A program made the translations under genes and the position numbers. Positions 46,739-55,520 of a stretch of 64,000 nucleotides of DNA are shown piece after piece. Source of the DNA: Oceanicola sp. S124 (GTDB taxonomy: Bacteria; Pseudomonadota; Alphaproteobacteria; Rhodobacterales; Rhodobacteraceae); NCBI RefSeq assembly GCF_000220565.1, contig NZ_AFPM01000017.1, positions 1 through 64,000 on the forward strand. Direction: 5' to 3'. The first letter of the stretch is position 1; each line of letters starts with the position of its first letter. Below the pieces are notes generated by a model. The model was not told the DNA's origin. It ran no database searches and saw nothing but the letters and a program-made list of their open reading frames with translations.

Positions 46739-48139
46739 ATGCTGCGTTCCCTGTCAGGGCGTCTGCTGATCCTCACCGGGATCTTCGTGATCCTGGCCGA
46801 GCTGTTGATCCTCGTGCCCTCGGTGGCGCGTTTCCGCGAGGACTACCTGACCTCGCGTCTCGAACGTGCGCAGATCGCCTCGCTGGCGCAGCTGGCCGGC
46901 GACATGATCACCGAGGACCTCGAGCAGGAGCTGTTGCGCAACGCCGGGGTCTACAACGTGGTGCTGCTGCGCGATGAGGCCCGCCAGCTCGTGCTGTCCT
47001 CGCCCGTGCCCTCCGAGGTCGTCGACACCTACGACATGCGCGAGCCCTCGATGGCGCGACTGATCCACGAGGCCGTGCAGGCCCTGTTCACCCGCGAGGA
47101 TCACGTGATCCGGGTGATCGGCAACCCGGTGCGCGAGGCCGGGCTGCTGATCGAGGTCACAATGCCCGCCGCGCCGCTGCGGGTCGCGATGGTGGATTAC
47201 CTGCGTTACATGGTGCTGATCTCGACCCTGTTCTCCGTATCGACGGCGCTGCTGCTGTTCCTCGCGGTGCGCTACCTGATCCTGCGCCCGATGAAGCGGG
47301 TGATCGGGCTGATGCGCGCCTATGCCGAGGATCCCGAGGACAGCCGCCGGATCATCACCCCGAGCGCCTCGGTCTCGGATCTGCGCGAGGCCGAGGAGGC
47401 CCTGCGCGAACTCGAGACCCAGCTGACCGGCGCCCTGCGCCAGAAGGAGCGGCTGGCCCAGCTCGGCTCTGCCGTGGCCAAGATCAGCCACGACCTGCGC
47501 AATATCCTGACCTCGACCCAGCTCTTTGCCGACCGGCTGGAGGGCTCGCAGGATCCAACGGTGAAGCGGCTGGCGCCGAAGGTGGTGAATTCGGTCGCGC
47601 GGGCGGTGAACCTGTGCGAATCCACCCTGGCCTTCGGTCGGGCCGAGGAACCGGCGCCGCGCCTCTGCCTGGTGGCCCTGGCGGATGTGGTCGGCGACGT
47701 GATCGACGGCGAACGGCTGGCGCTGGGCAGCGAGAGCATCTCCTTCGCCGAGGATATCCCCGCCACCCTGCGCCTGCGCGCCGATCCCGAGCAGCTTTAC
47801 CGCGTGCTGGGCAACCTCGTGCGCAACGCCCGCCAGGCGATCGAGGTGACCGGCACCGAGGGCGAGATCGCGGTGGCTGCCGAGGAAAGCGACAGCCACT
47901 GGCTCATCCGGGTCTCCGACACCGGCCCCGGCCTGCCACCCAAGGCGCAGGAGAATCTCTTCACCGCCTTCACCGGCGGCGCCCGCAAGGGCGGCAGCGG
48001 CCTGGGCCTGGCGATTGCCGCCGAACTGGTGCGCGGCCATGGCGGCACCATCGAGCTGGAGCGCACCGGCGCCAGCGGCACGGTCTTCGTGATTCGCTTG
48101 CCGAAGGAGATCGGGTTGCAGCCTTTGGCGGCACAGTAG
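46739..48139 (+). CDS. Orphan sensor histidine kinase
   Basis: The 466-residue membrane kinase has two helices (about residues 8-30 and 156-182), a periplasmic sensor domain between them and a HAMP-like linker. The dimerisation helix carries His251 (AKISHDLRN). The ATPase domain follows, with an N-box NLVRNARQAI, DTGPGLPP and GGSGLGLAIAAELV. Start ATG 46739 lies 11 bases after AAGGAGG; GTG 46727 overlaps that site and is less likely. No response regulator adjoins it. Confidence 0.88.
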   Translation: MLRSLSGRLLILTGIFVILAELLILVPSVARFREDYLTSRLERAQIASLAQLAGDMITEDLEQELLRNAGVYNVVLLRDEARQLVLSSPVPSEVVDTYDMREPSMARLIHEAVQALFTREDHVIRVIGNPVREAGLLIEVTMPAAPLRVAMVDYLRYMVLISTLFSVSTALLLFLAVRYLILRPMKRVIGLMRAYAEDPEDSRRIITPSASVSDLREAEEALRELETQLTGALRQKERLAQLGSAVAKISHDLRNILTSTQLFADRLEGSQDPTVKRLAPKVVNSVARAVNLCESTLAFGRAEEPAPRLCLVALADVVGDVIDGERLALGSESISFAEDIPATLRLRADPEQLYRVLGNLVRNARQAIEVTGTEGEIAVAAEESDSHWLIRVSDTGPGLPPKAQENLFTAFTGGARKGGSGLGLAIAAELVRGHGGTIELERTGASGTVFVIRLPKEIGLQPLAAQ

Positions 48140-48895
48140 CCCCTGGCGTCGCTGCCTTCGCTGGCCTGCCTTCGTTGGTCCGCCGTCACTGGTGGCCCGC
48201 CGTCACTGGTAGCCCGGTGATCCCTGCCGGGCTTGCCGTCGCGCACCACCGGGAAAACCCCGGACCGTCAGCCCTGCCGGTGGCCCGGACGCTCCCCCGG
48301 TGGCGCGAGGCGCGCTGCCGCATGCGTCGGCCTCGTACTCCCTGTGGCCCGGCCACCCCCGACTCACCCGCGTCAGAGACCTGATCAACCGGGGCGGGGG
48401 CTGCCCTCGACAGCGTCCTGGACCCGGTGGGGAGAGGCTGCCCCCGCCGCACTTGGCCACTATATTGAGCCCCTGCCCATTGGTCTCGGTCCTTTGGGTC
48501 CTGTTCAGCGCCCTCTGCCCGTTGTTTCCGGTCGGGTGGGCCCAGTCCGGTGCCTCCCCGTCGGGTTCCGGTTTATCCTTGGCCCGTTGGTCGCGCTGGT
48601 GTCCGCTACGCAAACTCGCTTCGGCTGCGGGCGCCTGTCTCTTCGTTCCGACGGGCCGAGACCTCCCGAGTCCATTCGTCCACCCCGGCAGCGACGCGTT
48701 TCGCCGAACCGCGCCCGTGCTTCCCTCTCCTGAGGCGGCGCCGCCCTGTCCAGGTGGTCTGTCCGTTGCCGTACCCGCCGCGCTGTACCGACGACCCCTC
48801 ACCCGGGCCAGGCCGCATCACCGTTGTTTTCAACGCTCCGCCGGGAGGCCTCTTCAAGAGAGCGAAAGACCGTCACGAAATTTTCGATTTTGCGC
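48140..48895 (+). other. No recognisable gene (756 bases)
   Basis: The stretch between the kinase and tRNA-Arg is C/G-rich with short imperfect repeats (for example CCGCCGTCACTGGT near 48180-48210, twice). The open frames translate to Arg/Pro/Ser-rich sequence with no family features. No RNA structure stands out. Confidence 0.5.
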
Positions 48896-48924
48896 TTGCA
48901 TCCCCCTGACCCCCGGGCTACATC
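48896..48924 (+). promoter_or_regulatory. tRNA-Arg promoter
   Basis: TTGCAT (48896-48901), a 17-base spacer and TACATC (48919-48924). The predicted start is about 48931, six bases before the tRNA. Confidence 0.65.
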
Positions 48925-48936
48925 GCCCCCCACGAC

Positions 48937-49013
48937 GCACCGGTAGCTCAGCTGGATAGAGTACTTGACTACGAATCAAGGGGTCGGGGGTTCGAATCCT
49001 CCCCGGTGCGCCA
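48937..49013 (+). tRNA. tRNA-Arg(ACG)
   Basis: A 77-base tRNA with encoded CCA. The acceptor stem GCACCGG/CCGGTGC, the D-arm, the anticodon stem CTTGA/TCAAG with loop CTACGAA (anticodon ACG, read as ICG) and the TTCGAAT T-loop are all intact. Its 3' half is the probable attachment site of the element that follows. Confidence 0.95.
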
Positions 49014-49077
49014 TAAATCTCAATAACTTACCAGCTGGATCACTTGGGTCATAACCGAGTGTTGTGTTGAGGTTGTG

Positions 49078-50340
49078 TCAGGCGGTTCTGCCTGCGTTCC
49101 GAAGTTCGACCACCTTGGCGATGGAATCGCTTCTCCCTCGGATGTACCGATCAGTTGTGCTGACCTGGCTGTGGCCCGCGGCGTCACGCAAGATGAACGG
49201 GTCGAGCCCCAGCTTGCCGGCTTCGGTCAGGCCGCCGGAGCGGGTATCCATCATCTTCACCGTCTCAGGAATGCCGGCCGCCCGGCGGCACCGGATGAAC
49301 GCCTCGGTCCAGCCGTTGCGCGTGTAGGGCATCTCCTTGCGCTCCCCGACGATGACCGGGCCGATCCGGCCGCGCGTCGAGAGCATGAAGAGCCGGCTGC
49401 GCAGCTCGGGCGCGTGGGTCAGGTCGAACCAGAGCGGTTCCGGCATCGACTTCGAGGTCTTCGAGATCGTCTTGCTGAAGCCGGTCAGCCCTTCATCGAA
49501 CATGTCCCAGGTCAGGCCGTCCTGCCACCGCTCGAACTTCCGGGGCAGGTGGAGCTGCCGGCGGTTCCGGGCCAGCTCGCGCACCACGCCCCCTGCCTTC
49601 GGGTCGCACTCCAGCCAGTGACCACGCACGTCGACCGCGCGCAGGCAGAAGACCCATTGCAGCAGCAGGCCGGTGGCGAAGGCGAAGAGGCCCTGCTCGT
49701 CCGCCTGGTCCACGATCGCACGGATTTGCTCGCGGGTCGGGGCAGATGACTTCTTCGGCGGGGACTGGATCCGCATACCGGAGAGGATGCTTGCCACCTT
49801 CACCGCTGGCTCATGCTCGATCAGGGCGCCGTAGTTGGCGAGGATCCGAAGGTGCGTGAAGATCCGCTTGATGTAGCTGGCGGACCGGCCCTTGTCCCTC
49901 ATGCCGTCCCGCAGATCGCAGAGGACGGTGTAGTTGGTGGCCGCGATCGAGACCTTGCCGATGGCGCCGTCTAGCTTGTCCATGAAGATCACGTAGCCCT
50001 GCCGGGTGTTCGCCTTGACGCCATGGATCGGGCTGTGCCGGTCGGTCTTGTAGCGGTGGATCAGCCAGCCCCAGGTGCCGACCTCGTGGGCGCTCATGTC
50101 GGCGCCGAAGAAGGCCAGCATCTCGCGGGTCAGCTCGCGGGCCTCGCGGGCCCGGACGAGATCCTGCCCGTCACCTTCTTCGCCGGTCAGGCGGACGGAG
50201 GTCTTGGGGTAGCCCATCTTGCGGAACTTGGCGGTGGGCTTCCAGTACCACCAGTTTCGGGATCTCACGGCGCCCGGGGCGTAGGACGGGTCCGAACCGT
50301 CCCACAGGGCTTCCTTGTAGGCCATGTGTTTCACTTTCAC
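49078..50340 (-). CDS. int: Tyrosine-recombinase integrase
   Basis: The 420-residue product is a phage-type tyrosine recombinase. The N-terminal core-binding region (about residues 70-200) precedes the catalytic domain with an Arg-containing segment LQWVFCLRAVD, the second Arg in DTRSGGLTEAG and the C-terminal AGHSQVSTTDRYIRG with the nucleophilic tyrosine. The stop lies 65 bases from the tRNA CCA. ATG 50325 (MAYKEALWDG) is an alternative start. It ends the leftward early operon. Confidence 0.92.
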   Translation of the reverse strand: MKVKHMAYKEALWDGSDPSYAPGAVRSRNWWYWKPTAKFRKMGYPKTSVRLTGEEGDGQDLVRAREARELTREMLAFFGADMSAHEVGTWGWLIHRYKTDRHSPIHGVKANTRQGYVIFMDKLDGAIGKVSIAATNYTVLCDLRDGMRDKGRSASYIKRIFTHLRILANYGALIEHEPAVKVASILSGMRIQSPPKKSSAPTREQIRAIVDQADEQGLFAFATGLLLQWVFCLRAVDVRGHWLECDPKAGGVVRELARNRRQLHLPRKFERWQDGLTWDMFDEGLTGFSKTISKTSKSMPEPLWFDLTHAPELRSRLFMLSTRGRIGPVIVGERKEMPYTRNGWTEAFIRCRRAAGIPETVKMMDTRSGGLTEAGKLGLDPFILRDAAGHSQVSTTDRYIRGRSDSIAKVVELRNAGRTA

Positions 50341-50358
50341 TGTGGAGCATCACGGGTT

Positions 50359-50619
50359 TCAGAGGGCGTCGAGATTGATGCTCGGCCTCTCGCCGCCAAC
50401 GGTCACCTTATCCGAGTCGGAGACCCGGCGGCGTTTTTCGAGCCAAGCCCTGACATCGGCCTTCAGGTAGCGGCCGAGGAGGGGATCAGGCTCAGGGAAG
50501 CCCTCGGCCTCCAGGGCGGATCGCTTGTCGCGGAACGCGCGCGGGGACATGCCGAGGTGCTGTGCCGCCCAGGACGCGCTGCCACAGGCTGCTTCCTTGG
50601 TGAGGGTGTGGTCAGCCAT
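50359..50619 (-). CDS. Probable excisionase / small DNA-binding protein
   Basis: The 86-residue product has a winged-helix-like layout: CGSASWAAQHLGMSPRAFRDKRSALEAEGFP at about residues 12-42 and a conserved LKADVRAWLEKRRR region. That pattern is typical of small MerR/AlpA-type excisionases and regulators. Its place directly before the integrase supports excisionase. The start ATG 50619 overlaps the next upstream gene by eight bases. Confidence 0.6.
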   Translation of the reverse strand: MADHTLTKEAACGSASWAAQHLGMSPRAFRDKRSALEAEGFPEPDPLLGRYLKADVRAWLEKRRRVSDSDKVTVGGERPSINLDAL

Positions 50620-50863
50620 CGGCAGGGCCCTCCTGCATGTCTTGCCCGAAGCGGGTTTCGGCCAGAAGATTGAGAAGACGGTCATACTGACTACGCGGCA
50701 GGCACAGGACCGGGCGCTGACCGGCGCCCAGCAGGTTCTCGGCCGTGGGGATGATCTGGACCTTTCCTGCTTGCGCTAGTGCGATCACGGCGGTCAGGAA
50801 GCGATCTTGGCCCGCCTGGATCTCGTCGGCGAACGCGCGAATTGCTTTGAGCTGATCATCCAT
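50612..50863 (-). CDS. Hypothetical small prophage protein
   Basis: The 83-residue acidic product is largely helical (MDDQLKAIRAFADEIQAGQDRFLTAVIALAQ) with no recognisable domain. It overlaps the putative excisionase gene by eight bases, so the two are translated together. Confidence 0.6.
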   Translation of the reverse strand: MDDQLKAIRAFADEIQAGQDRFLTAVIALAQAGKVQIIPTAENLLGAGQRPVLCLPRSQYDRLLNLLAETRFGQDMQEGPADG

Positions 50864-50866
50864 CCC

Positions 50867-51775
50867 TCAGCCCTCCTTCTCGATCAGGGCGAGGATAGCG
50901 TCGGCAGTCGCGTATGCTGATTCGGCACATTCTGGGTCCTGACGATAGAGGTCTGTGTCTACGCCGAAATCACTAAGCAACTGCAGGTGGTCTAGAGTAA
51001 TAATTCTTGCTATCGCGTGTCGATCAATAGCGCCGGAACTTCTCGCCTCCTCCAGCCCTTCCCTGTGACCCTCTGCCTTTGCCGCGTCGATCTGGCGCTG
51101 GAGGGCGGCGGCGGCGTCATCATCTGCGCCGTAGTGGTCCAGTGCTGCGGCGTAATACTTCCAGGCGTCCCTTAGTGCTGCGCGAACCTTGAAGAGGTCG
51201 AACCTCAGCAGGGGATCACCATTCGGCTTCTTTGCTTCGTACCTCATGTTGTGCGCCGACTGTTCAAGGGCCGACTTGCACCGCGCTCTTTCAGCCGCCA
51301 CCATCGCGTCGGCCTCTTCCCGCGAGAGCATGGCGGGCTGGGGGTCGAGGGCAGGGGCGATGTGCCGCTGGAAGGCTTCCTGACAGGCCCCCTTCGCCTC
51401 GGCCATGTCGCCGTAAACCAGTCCCGTATTGCGACAGAGGACTTTCCCGTCCGGCAGACCCTCCAGACGACGGTGAAACCCACACATGTCGGCAACCGAG
51501 CCCGGGTAGGAGGCTTTGTAGTCGTACCATTCCAGCGGCTTGACCTTCACCCCCACAGGCTGCGGGGCGGGGCGGGCGAGGTCGGCGCGGATGTTCCAGG
51601 CGCTGATGGCTTGCCTGATGTCGTGGTCGTCAGCCCACAAGTCATCATTCCCACGACAACCTCGCGTCGCGCACGAAACGATTGAATAGTTATATCTATC
51701 GCCCGACGAACAGGTCACGCCACTTGGCGCTTCCCCACAAAACGGGCACGGCTTCAGCTCCGGTGCGTCAGTCAT
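50867..51775 (-). CDS. Lar-like zinc-ribbon protein with long C-terminal region
   Basis: The 302-residue product begins with a Lar-type zinc ribbon: LKPCPFCGEAPS at about residues 7-18, a second pair CATRGC near 35-40 and AISAWN. Lar proteins of phages counteract type I restriction by stimulating modification. The rest (about 60-302) contains helical stretches without a known fold. It overlaps the next upstream gene by eight bases. Confidence 0.65.
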   Translation of the reverse strand: MTDAPELKPCPFCGEAPSGVTCSSGDRYNYSIVSCATRGCRGNDDLWADDHDIRQAISAWNIRADLARPAPQPVGVKVKPLEWYDYKASYPGSVADMCGFHRRLEGLPDGKVLCRNTGLVYGDMAEAKGACQEAFQRHIAPALDPQPAMLSREEADAMVAAERARCKSALEQSAHNMRYEAKKPNGDPLLRFDLFKVRAALRDAWKYYAAALDHYGADDDAAAALQRQIDAAKAEGHREGLEEARSSGAIDRHAIARIITLDHLQLLSDFGVDTDLYRQDPECAESAYATADAILALIEKEG

Positions 51776-51956
51776 CGCTCAGCTCCCTGCTGCTCTCGAC
51801 CAGCTCGCCGCGCAGGAGGGTCCCGCCGGCGGAGATGGTGGCGATCTCGACATGCTCCAGCTCCCAGCTGGTTTCTTTCCGGCGGCGCAGGGTCTGCTCG
51901 ATCGAGACCACGGCGCCCTGAGAGAGGACGGTGCCGGTGCGGATGGTGCGGATCAT
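51768..51956 (-). CDS. Hypothetical small prophage protein
   Basis: The 62-residue product (MIRTIRTGTVLSQGAVVSIEQ...) is beta-rich and basic and has no family I recognise. Its ATG overlaps the preceding stop (TGATG), and its end overlaps the Lar-like gene by eight bases. This overlap pattern is the main support that it is a real gene. Confidence 0.55.
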   Translation of the reverse strand: MIRTIRTGTVLSQGAVVSIEQTLRRRKETSWELEHVEIATISAGGTLLRGELVESSRELSDD

Positions 51957-52354
51957 CAGACCAGCTCCCCGTCCGGCACCTCGATGATCCCGTGGGCGAA
52001 GAGCATCGCCTGGGTCTCGATCAGCGACTTGAAGAAGCGATCCGCCACCGCGTGCGGATAGAGTTCCAGCTGCGCCTGTTCGCGCGGGCTGGGCTGGTCG
52101 AGCAGCTGGTGGCAGCGGTGGCAGGCGCAGACGGTGGCCAAGTCCGTCACCTTGGTGCCGGTGCCCTTCCCGGGGCCGGGCAGGTGCGCCATGACGTTGG
52201 TCGCTTCGTCGCTGCAGCGCTCCCCGAGGATCGAGCAGATCCGCAGGGTGCAGGGCATCATGACCCCGGTCTTCTGGCGGATGAGGTTCGGCGCCGCCAT
52301 GATCCGTGTCGACCGGACCTTCGGGAGCATGTGGGGGCGGAAGTCGGTGATCAT
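51956..52354 (-). CDS. DUF1364/YbcO-like putative nuclease
   Basis: The 132-residue product has the cysteine/histidine pattern of the YbcO/DUF1364 family: CTLRICSILGERC, VMAHLPG, and CACHRCHQLLD, which resembles an HNH-type zinc site. Related E. coli prophage proteins are suspected nucleases linked to recombination. ATG 52354 overlaps the preceding gene's stop (ATGA). It fits a lambda-nin-like set of recombination accessories next to recT. Confidence 0.65.
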   Translation of the reverse strand: MITDFRPHMLPKVRSTRIMAAPNLIRQKTGVMMPCTLRICSILGERCSDEATNVMAHLPGPGKGTGTKVTDLATVCACHRCHQLLDQPSPREQAQLELYPHAVADRFFKSLIETQAMLFAHGIIEVPDGELV

Positions 52355-52692
52355 TTCGTGCCCTCCGGCTTGCCACCGAGGCCGCAGTAGCCCCGGTCGG
52401 TCTCGTTGGGATAGGTGAACGCGGCGGGATCTGCCGCGACACGGGCCACGGCTTTCTTGTGGAGGCCGTCCTTGCTCTTCGTGGGCTCCTCGGCCTGCAG
52501 GGCGGCAATCTCGCGCTGCACGGCCGACATGAAGCGGGGATCGTTGGCCGCCATCGGCATCCAGCGCCAGACCGCGCAGTCGGCGCCCTGGCAGTAGTTC
52601 GATGCCTTGGTAGAGCCGAAGGTGCGGGCGAGGGGGCACTTCCACTGCTTGCCGGCCTCGTCGGGGTGAAGGCTGGTCATGGGGAGGCTCAT
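52351..52692 (-). CDS. Cysteine-motif prophage protein, unknown
   Basis: The 113-residue product has KCPLARTFGSTKASNYCQGADCAVWRW (Cys at about 19, 34 and 39), which suggests a metal site, and a C-terminal NETDRGYCGLGG. I recall similar unnamed proteins in other Rhodobacteraceae prophages but no function. It overlaps both neighbours by four bases. Confidence 0.6.
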   Translation of the reverse strand: MSLPMTSLHPDEAGKQWKCPLARTFGSTKASNYCQGADCAVWRWMPMAANDPRFMSAVQREIAALQAEEPTKSKDGLHKKAVARVAADPAAFTYPNETDRGYCGLGGKPEGTK

Positions 52693-53015
52693 GCGGACCC
52701 CTCCGTCGTCTGGCGCTCGAACGACGAGACGATCTTCTTCAGGATCTCCGACTGCCTCGCGACATAGCGGTGGAAATCCTCGCTTCCGATTTCGGGGAGA
52801 GGGTCCTGCAGGGAAGCAACCAGATCGGCAGTTGCCTCCGAGTCCACGGTGTCAAGGAAGCACAGGCCCGTCTTGATCAGGTTCACCGCGGCGCTGACCG
52901 GGTGCTGCCTGGTGGTCGAGACACAGGCGCCGACGGCTGCCGTGTGGATCCTTTCGACCATCATGCCCGTGGGCCCGTCGCTGAACTCGACGCCTTCTTG
53001 AAAACCTTCCATCAT
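52689..53015 (-). CDS. Hypothetical prophage protein
   Basis: The 108-residue acidic product has no recognisable domain. The start overlaps the recT stop by four bases (ATGA), and the end overlaps the next gene by four bases. Its position between recT and the cysteine-motif gene suggests a role in phage recombination or host takeover, which is inference only. Confidence 0.55.
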   Translation of the reverse strand: MMEGFQEGVEFSDGPTGMMVERIHTAAVGACVSTTRQHPVSAAVNLIKTGLCFLDTVDSEATADLVASLQDPLPEIGSEDFHRYVARQSEILKKIVSSFERQTTEGSA

Positions 53016-53941
53016 GCCTCGTCCTCCTCGCTGCGGGCCTTCTCCTCGGCCGAGTACCAGCCGCCGGTCCAGTTGAAGCGCTCATCGCCGTCCTCGTAGG
53101 GGCAGTCCTCCAGAGCGACGCCTTGCTCTGCTGCGGTGCGCCCCTCGGCGAACTCGAAGCTGTTCTCGTCGGGCCCGGCCCCATCCTCGGCGCTGCCCTC
53201 GATGGTGTCGGCGTCCTCGACCTGCTGCTGGTCCTCGGCTTCCGGCTCCTCCTGCTGGCGGGCGGCCTCGCGGGCGGCGGCGGCCCGGGCGGCGAGGCCC
53301 CCGGCTTTCGGCTCGTCGGGGGTCACGTCGCGCATCCGCGGCGCCTGCTCGATCTCCTCGCGCTCGTACACGCCAAGGAGGACGTCAGGGAAATGGCGCC
53401 GGCACATGGCCCGGGCGGAGTAGTACCAGAGCTGCTGGTCAGGGTCGGATTTCCAGAGCGGCGAGTTCTTGGTGCTGATGCTGCCGATCTCGGGAGAGCT
53501 ATAGACGATCTCCTCACCATCCTCCGAGCTCACCGCGCGCAGCACGCAGACCCGCTTCGCGCCCTCGCCCTCGAAACCACCCTTCAGCCGCCCCTTGATC
53601 GGCGCCCGCTGTTCGATGACGGCGTGGATCAGCTGGGCCTCATAGGCCACCCGGTCGTTGACCATGTAGCTCTTGTTGGCCACGGCAAAGGGATCCATCC
53701 GCCAGTTCAAGGCCTGCAGGCTGACGGCCATACAGGCGCCCGGCTGCCCGCGCAGGTGTTTCGGCACCGCCTGACCGGCCACGGACATGAGTTTGGAAAA
53801 CTCCATGACCTGGCCCATGTCCTTGAAGGCGAGGCCGCCGACGCTGGCGGATACCTCGGTGCCGTGCGCGATGGTCAGATCGGTCTTTTCGCGAATGCGG
53901 TCCTCGATCGAGGTGCTGCTGTTCTGCTTGGTGTTGCTCAT
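53012..53941 (-). CDS. recT: RecT-type single-strand annealing protein
   Basis: The 309-residue product is a RecT/Redbeta-class annealing protein. It has an ordered core (about residues 25-205), with GQVMEFSKLMSVAGQAVPKHLRG and GMxRHxFPD-like CRRHFPDVLLGVY. An acidic Glu/Gln/Ala-rich C-terminal third follows. ATG 53941 overlaps the nuclease stop, so nuclease and annealing protein form a classical phage recombination pair. Confidence 0.88.
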   Translation of the reverse strand: MSNTKQNSSTSIEDRIREKTDLTIAHGTEVSASVGGLAFKDMGQVMEFSKLMSVAGQAVPKHLRGQPGACMAVSLQALNWRMDPFAVANKSYMVNDRVAYEAQLIHAVIEQRAPIKGRLKGGFEGEGAKRVCVLRAVSSEDGEEIVYSSPEIGSISTKNSPLWKSDPDQQLWYYSARAMCRRHFPDVLLGVYEREEIEQAPRMRDVTPDEPKAGGLAARAAAAREAARQQEEPEAEDQQQVEDADTIEGSAEDGAGPDENSFEFAEGRTAAEQGVALEDCPYEDGDERFNWTGGWYSAEEKARSEEDEA

Positions 53942-54906
53942 GGCGCTTCTCCTGCCAGGTTCATCTCTTCGAGGATCTGCTCCCGCAGGCCCTCGCTCAT
54001 GTGGTAGGCGCCCAGCACCTCGCCGGCGCCCGGCCAGTGACCGGCCTCCAGGCACTCGTGGAAGCGGTAGAGGGCGCGGTGGTTCCTGAAGCGGCCCATG
54101 GCCAAGGCTTCTTCCTGGATCTCGCGGATGATCACGTCGTGGGGCGGCTCGTCCTCCTGGAAGACCAGCCCGACCTCGGTCGGCGGGTGCCCGGTCAGCT
54201 GCTCCCAGCCCTCGGCGGCGAAGGCCATCTGCATGAAGTAGCCGTGCTTCTCGATCAGCGTGTCGACGAAGGCGCCCGTGAAGGCGCGGCCCTGCGTGTT
54301 GACCTTCTTGTAGTCGGAGAGCAGCCCGTCAGTGCGCAGGTTGTCCGGCCGCGAGAGGCACCAGATGCCGGTGCGCTCGTCCCGCCATGCCATCGTGATT
54401 TCAGGCTCGCCGCCGAGGGCGTAGGCCGCCGCCGGGTCGTTGGCCAGCACGCCGCCCATGTTCACCAGCAGCTCGTAGTCGGTGTCGGTCAGCACGTCGC
54501 GGCCATCCTTCTCCACCGCGCTCCAGAAGGTGATCGACTTCTTCGCCGACGCGCTCTCCCGGCCCTCTGCAAAGGCGCGCAGCTGAGGCTTGGTCGGGCG
54601 AGACGGGCGGTTCTCGGGCAGCACCTGGAAGTGCTTCTCCAGCTCCTCTGTGCCACCCTCCACCAGCGCGGCCATGGCCCGGCCGAGGCGCAGCGCATCG
54701 CTGTCCTTGTCGGGCCAGCGGTTCTCGTTCAGCGCGCTGGTCGCCCAGGTCTTCGAGGGGGCGTGCCCGTCCATCTTGCGGAGGACGCCGCTGGTGACGC
54801 TGGGGCCGTTGCAGGGCTGGTTGTGGTGCCGATCGAGGCTGAGGCGATAGAAGCCGGGTTCCGAAATGAGTTCGCCCTTGGGGAGGTCGATGATCTCGAT
54901 GGTCAT
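53938..54906 (-). CDS. RecE-type PD-(D/E)XK exonuclease
   Basis: The 322-residue product resembles the RecE C-terminal/PDDEXK-like phage exonucleases that create 3' overhangs for RecT. The active-site pattern PEITMAWRDERTG..CLSRPDNLRTDGLLSDYKK near residues 166-200 supplies the conserved Glu, Asp and Lys. The start ATG 54906 overlaps the ASCH-like gene's stop by four bases. Confidence 0.83.
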   Translation of the reverse strand: MTIEIIDLPKGELISEPGFYRLSLDRHHNQPCNGPSVTSGVLRKMDGHAPSKTWATSALNENRWPDKDSDALRLGRAMAALVEGGTEELEKHFQVLPENRPSRPTKPQLRAFAEGRESASAKKSITFWSAVEKDGRDVLTDTDYELLVNMGGVLANDPAAAYALGGEPEITMAWRDERTGIWCLSRPDNLRTDGLLSDYKKVNTQGRAFTGAFVDTLIEKHGYFMQMAFAAEGWEQLTGHPPTEVGLVFQEDEPPHDVIIREIQEEALAMGRFRNHRALYRFHECLEAGHWPGAGEVLGAYHMSEGLREQILEEMNLAGEAP

Positions 54907-55520
54907 GCTGCCCCCATCCGGTCGATGTTAATTTTCTCGACACGAAATGAGTAGGCGGCCACCCACGGGTTCGCGTCCCAGCCGAAGCCTCGCTTGGCGT
55001 TGAGGCTGTCCCAGAGGGAGCGGAACTCCTCGCTCGGGCTCTCCCCGTCCTCGCCGTTGCTAGACACGTATCCGGCACTGCCCTCGGCCGCCGCGTCGGC
55101 CTCGCTGATCTCCTGCAGACGCTGCACCCGCACATCGGTAACGATCAGCGTCAGGCGCGAGGCCCAGCGGGGCATGAACATGCCAGGGCGGTATTTGCCT
55201 GCATTGCTCCCGAGGTTCGGGATGTCAGGTGTCGCCTCGTAGGCGACATGCGTCCCTGCTTCGAGTGCGCGAGGCGGGAAGGGGTCATATTGCGCCCATG
55301 TCCGCCACGCTTCTCGCACCCAAAGGAGGTCGCCGACGCCGTGGGTCTTCGGCAATTTATAGGCCGCGTCGTTCTCGTCGTAGGCGTAGATACCTTCCCG
55401 GAAGATGAAGGCTGGCGGCTCCTCGCACCAAGGGTTCAGCACCCGCCGGGTCTGGGTCTTCCGGCCTTCCAGCAGCGCGCGGACCATGGGGCCGAAGAAG
55501 GGGATGGGACGGTCAGACAT
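54903..55520 (-). CDS. ASCH-like phage protein
   Basis: The 205-residue product starts MSDRPIPFFGPMVRALLEGRKTQTRR, a signature of the ASCH-related phage family that often ends LW(D)SLN..GW..NPWVxxxxF. Here the end reads RSLWDSLNAKRGFGWDANPWVAAYSF. ASCH domains are thought to bind RNA or nucleotides. ATG 55520 is preferred over the upstream 55556. It overlaps the DUF5131 gene by eight bases. Confidence 0.7.
   Translation of the reverse strand: MSDRPIPFFGPMVRALLEGRKTQTRRVLNPWCEEPPAFIFREGIYAYDENDAAYKLPKTHGVGDLLWVREAWRTWAQYDPFPPRALEAGTHVAYEATPDIPNLGSNAGKYRPGMFMPRWASRLTLIVTDVRVQRLQEISEADAAAEGSAGYVSSNGEDGESPSEEFRSLWDSLNAKRGFGWDANPWVAAYSFRVEKINIDRMGAA

Noticed and set aside
48203-48802. Minus-strand open frame between the kinase gene and tRNA-Arg
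   Set aside because: The translation is Arg/Gly/Pro/Thr-rich with no predicted fold and no good ribosome-binding site.
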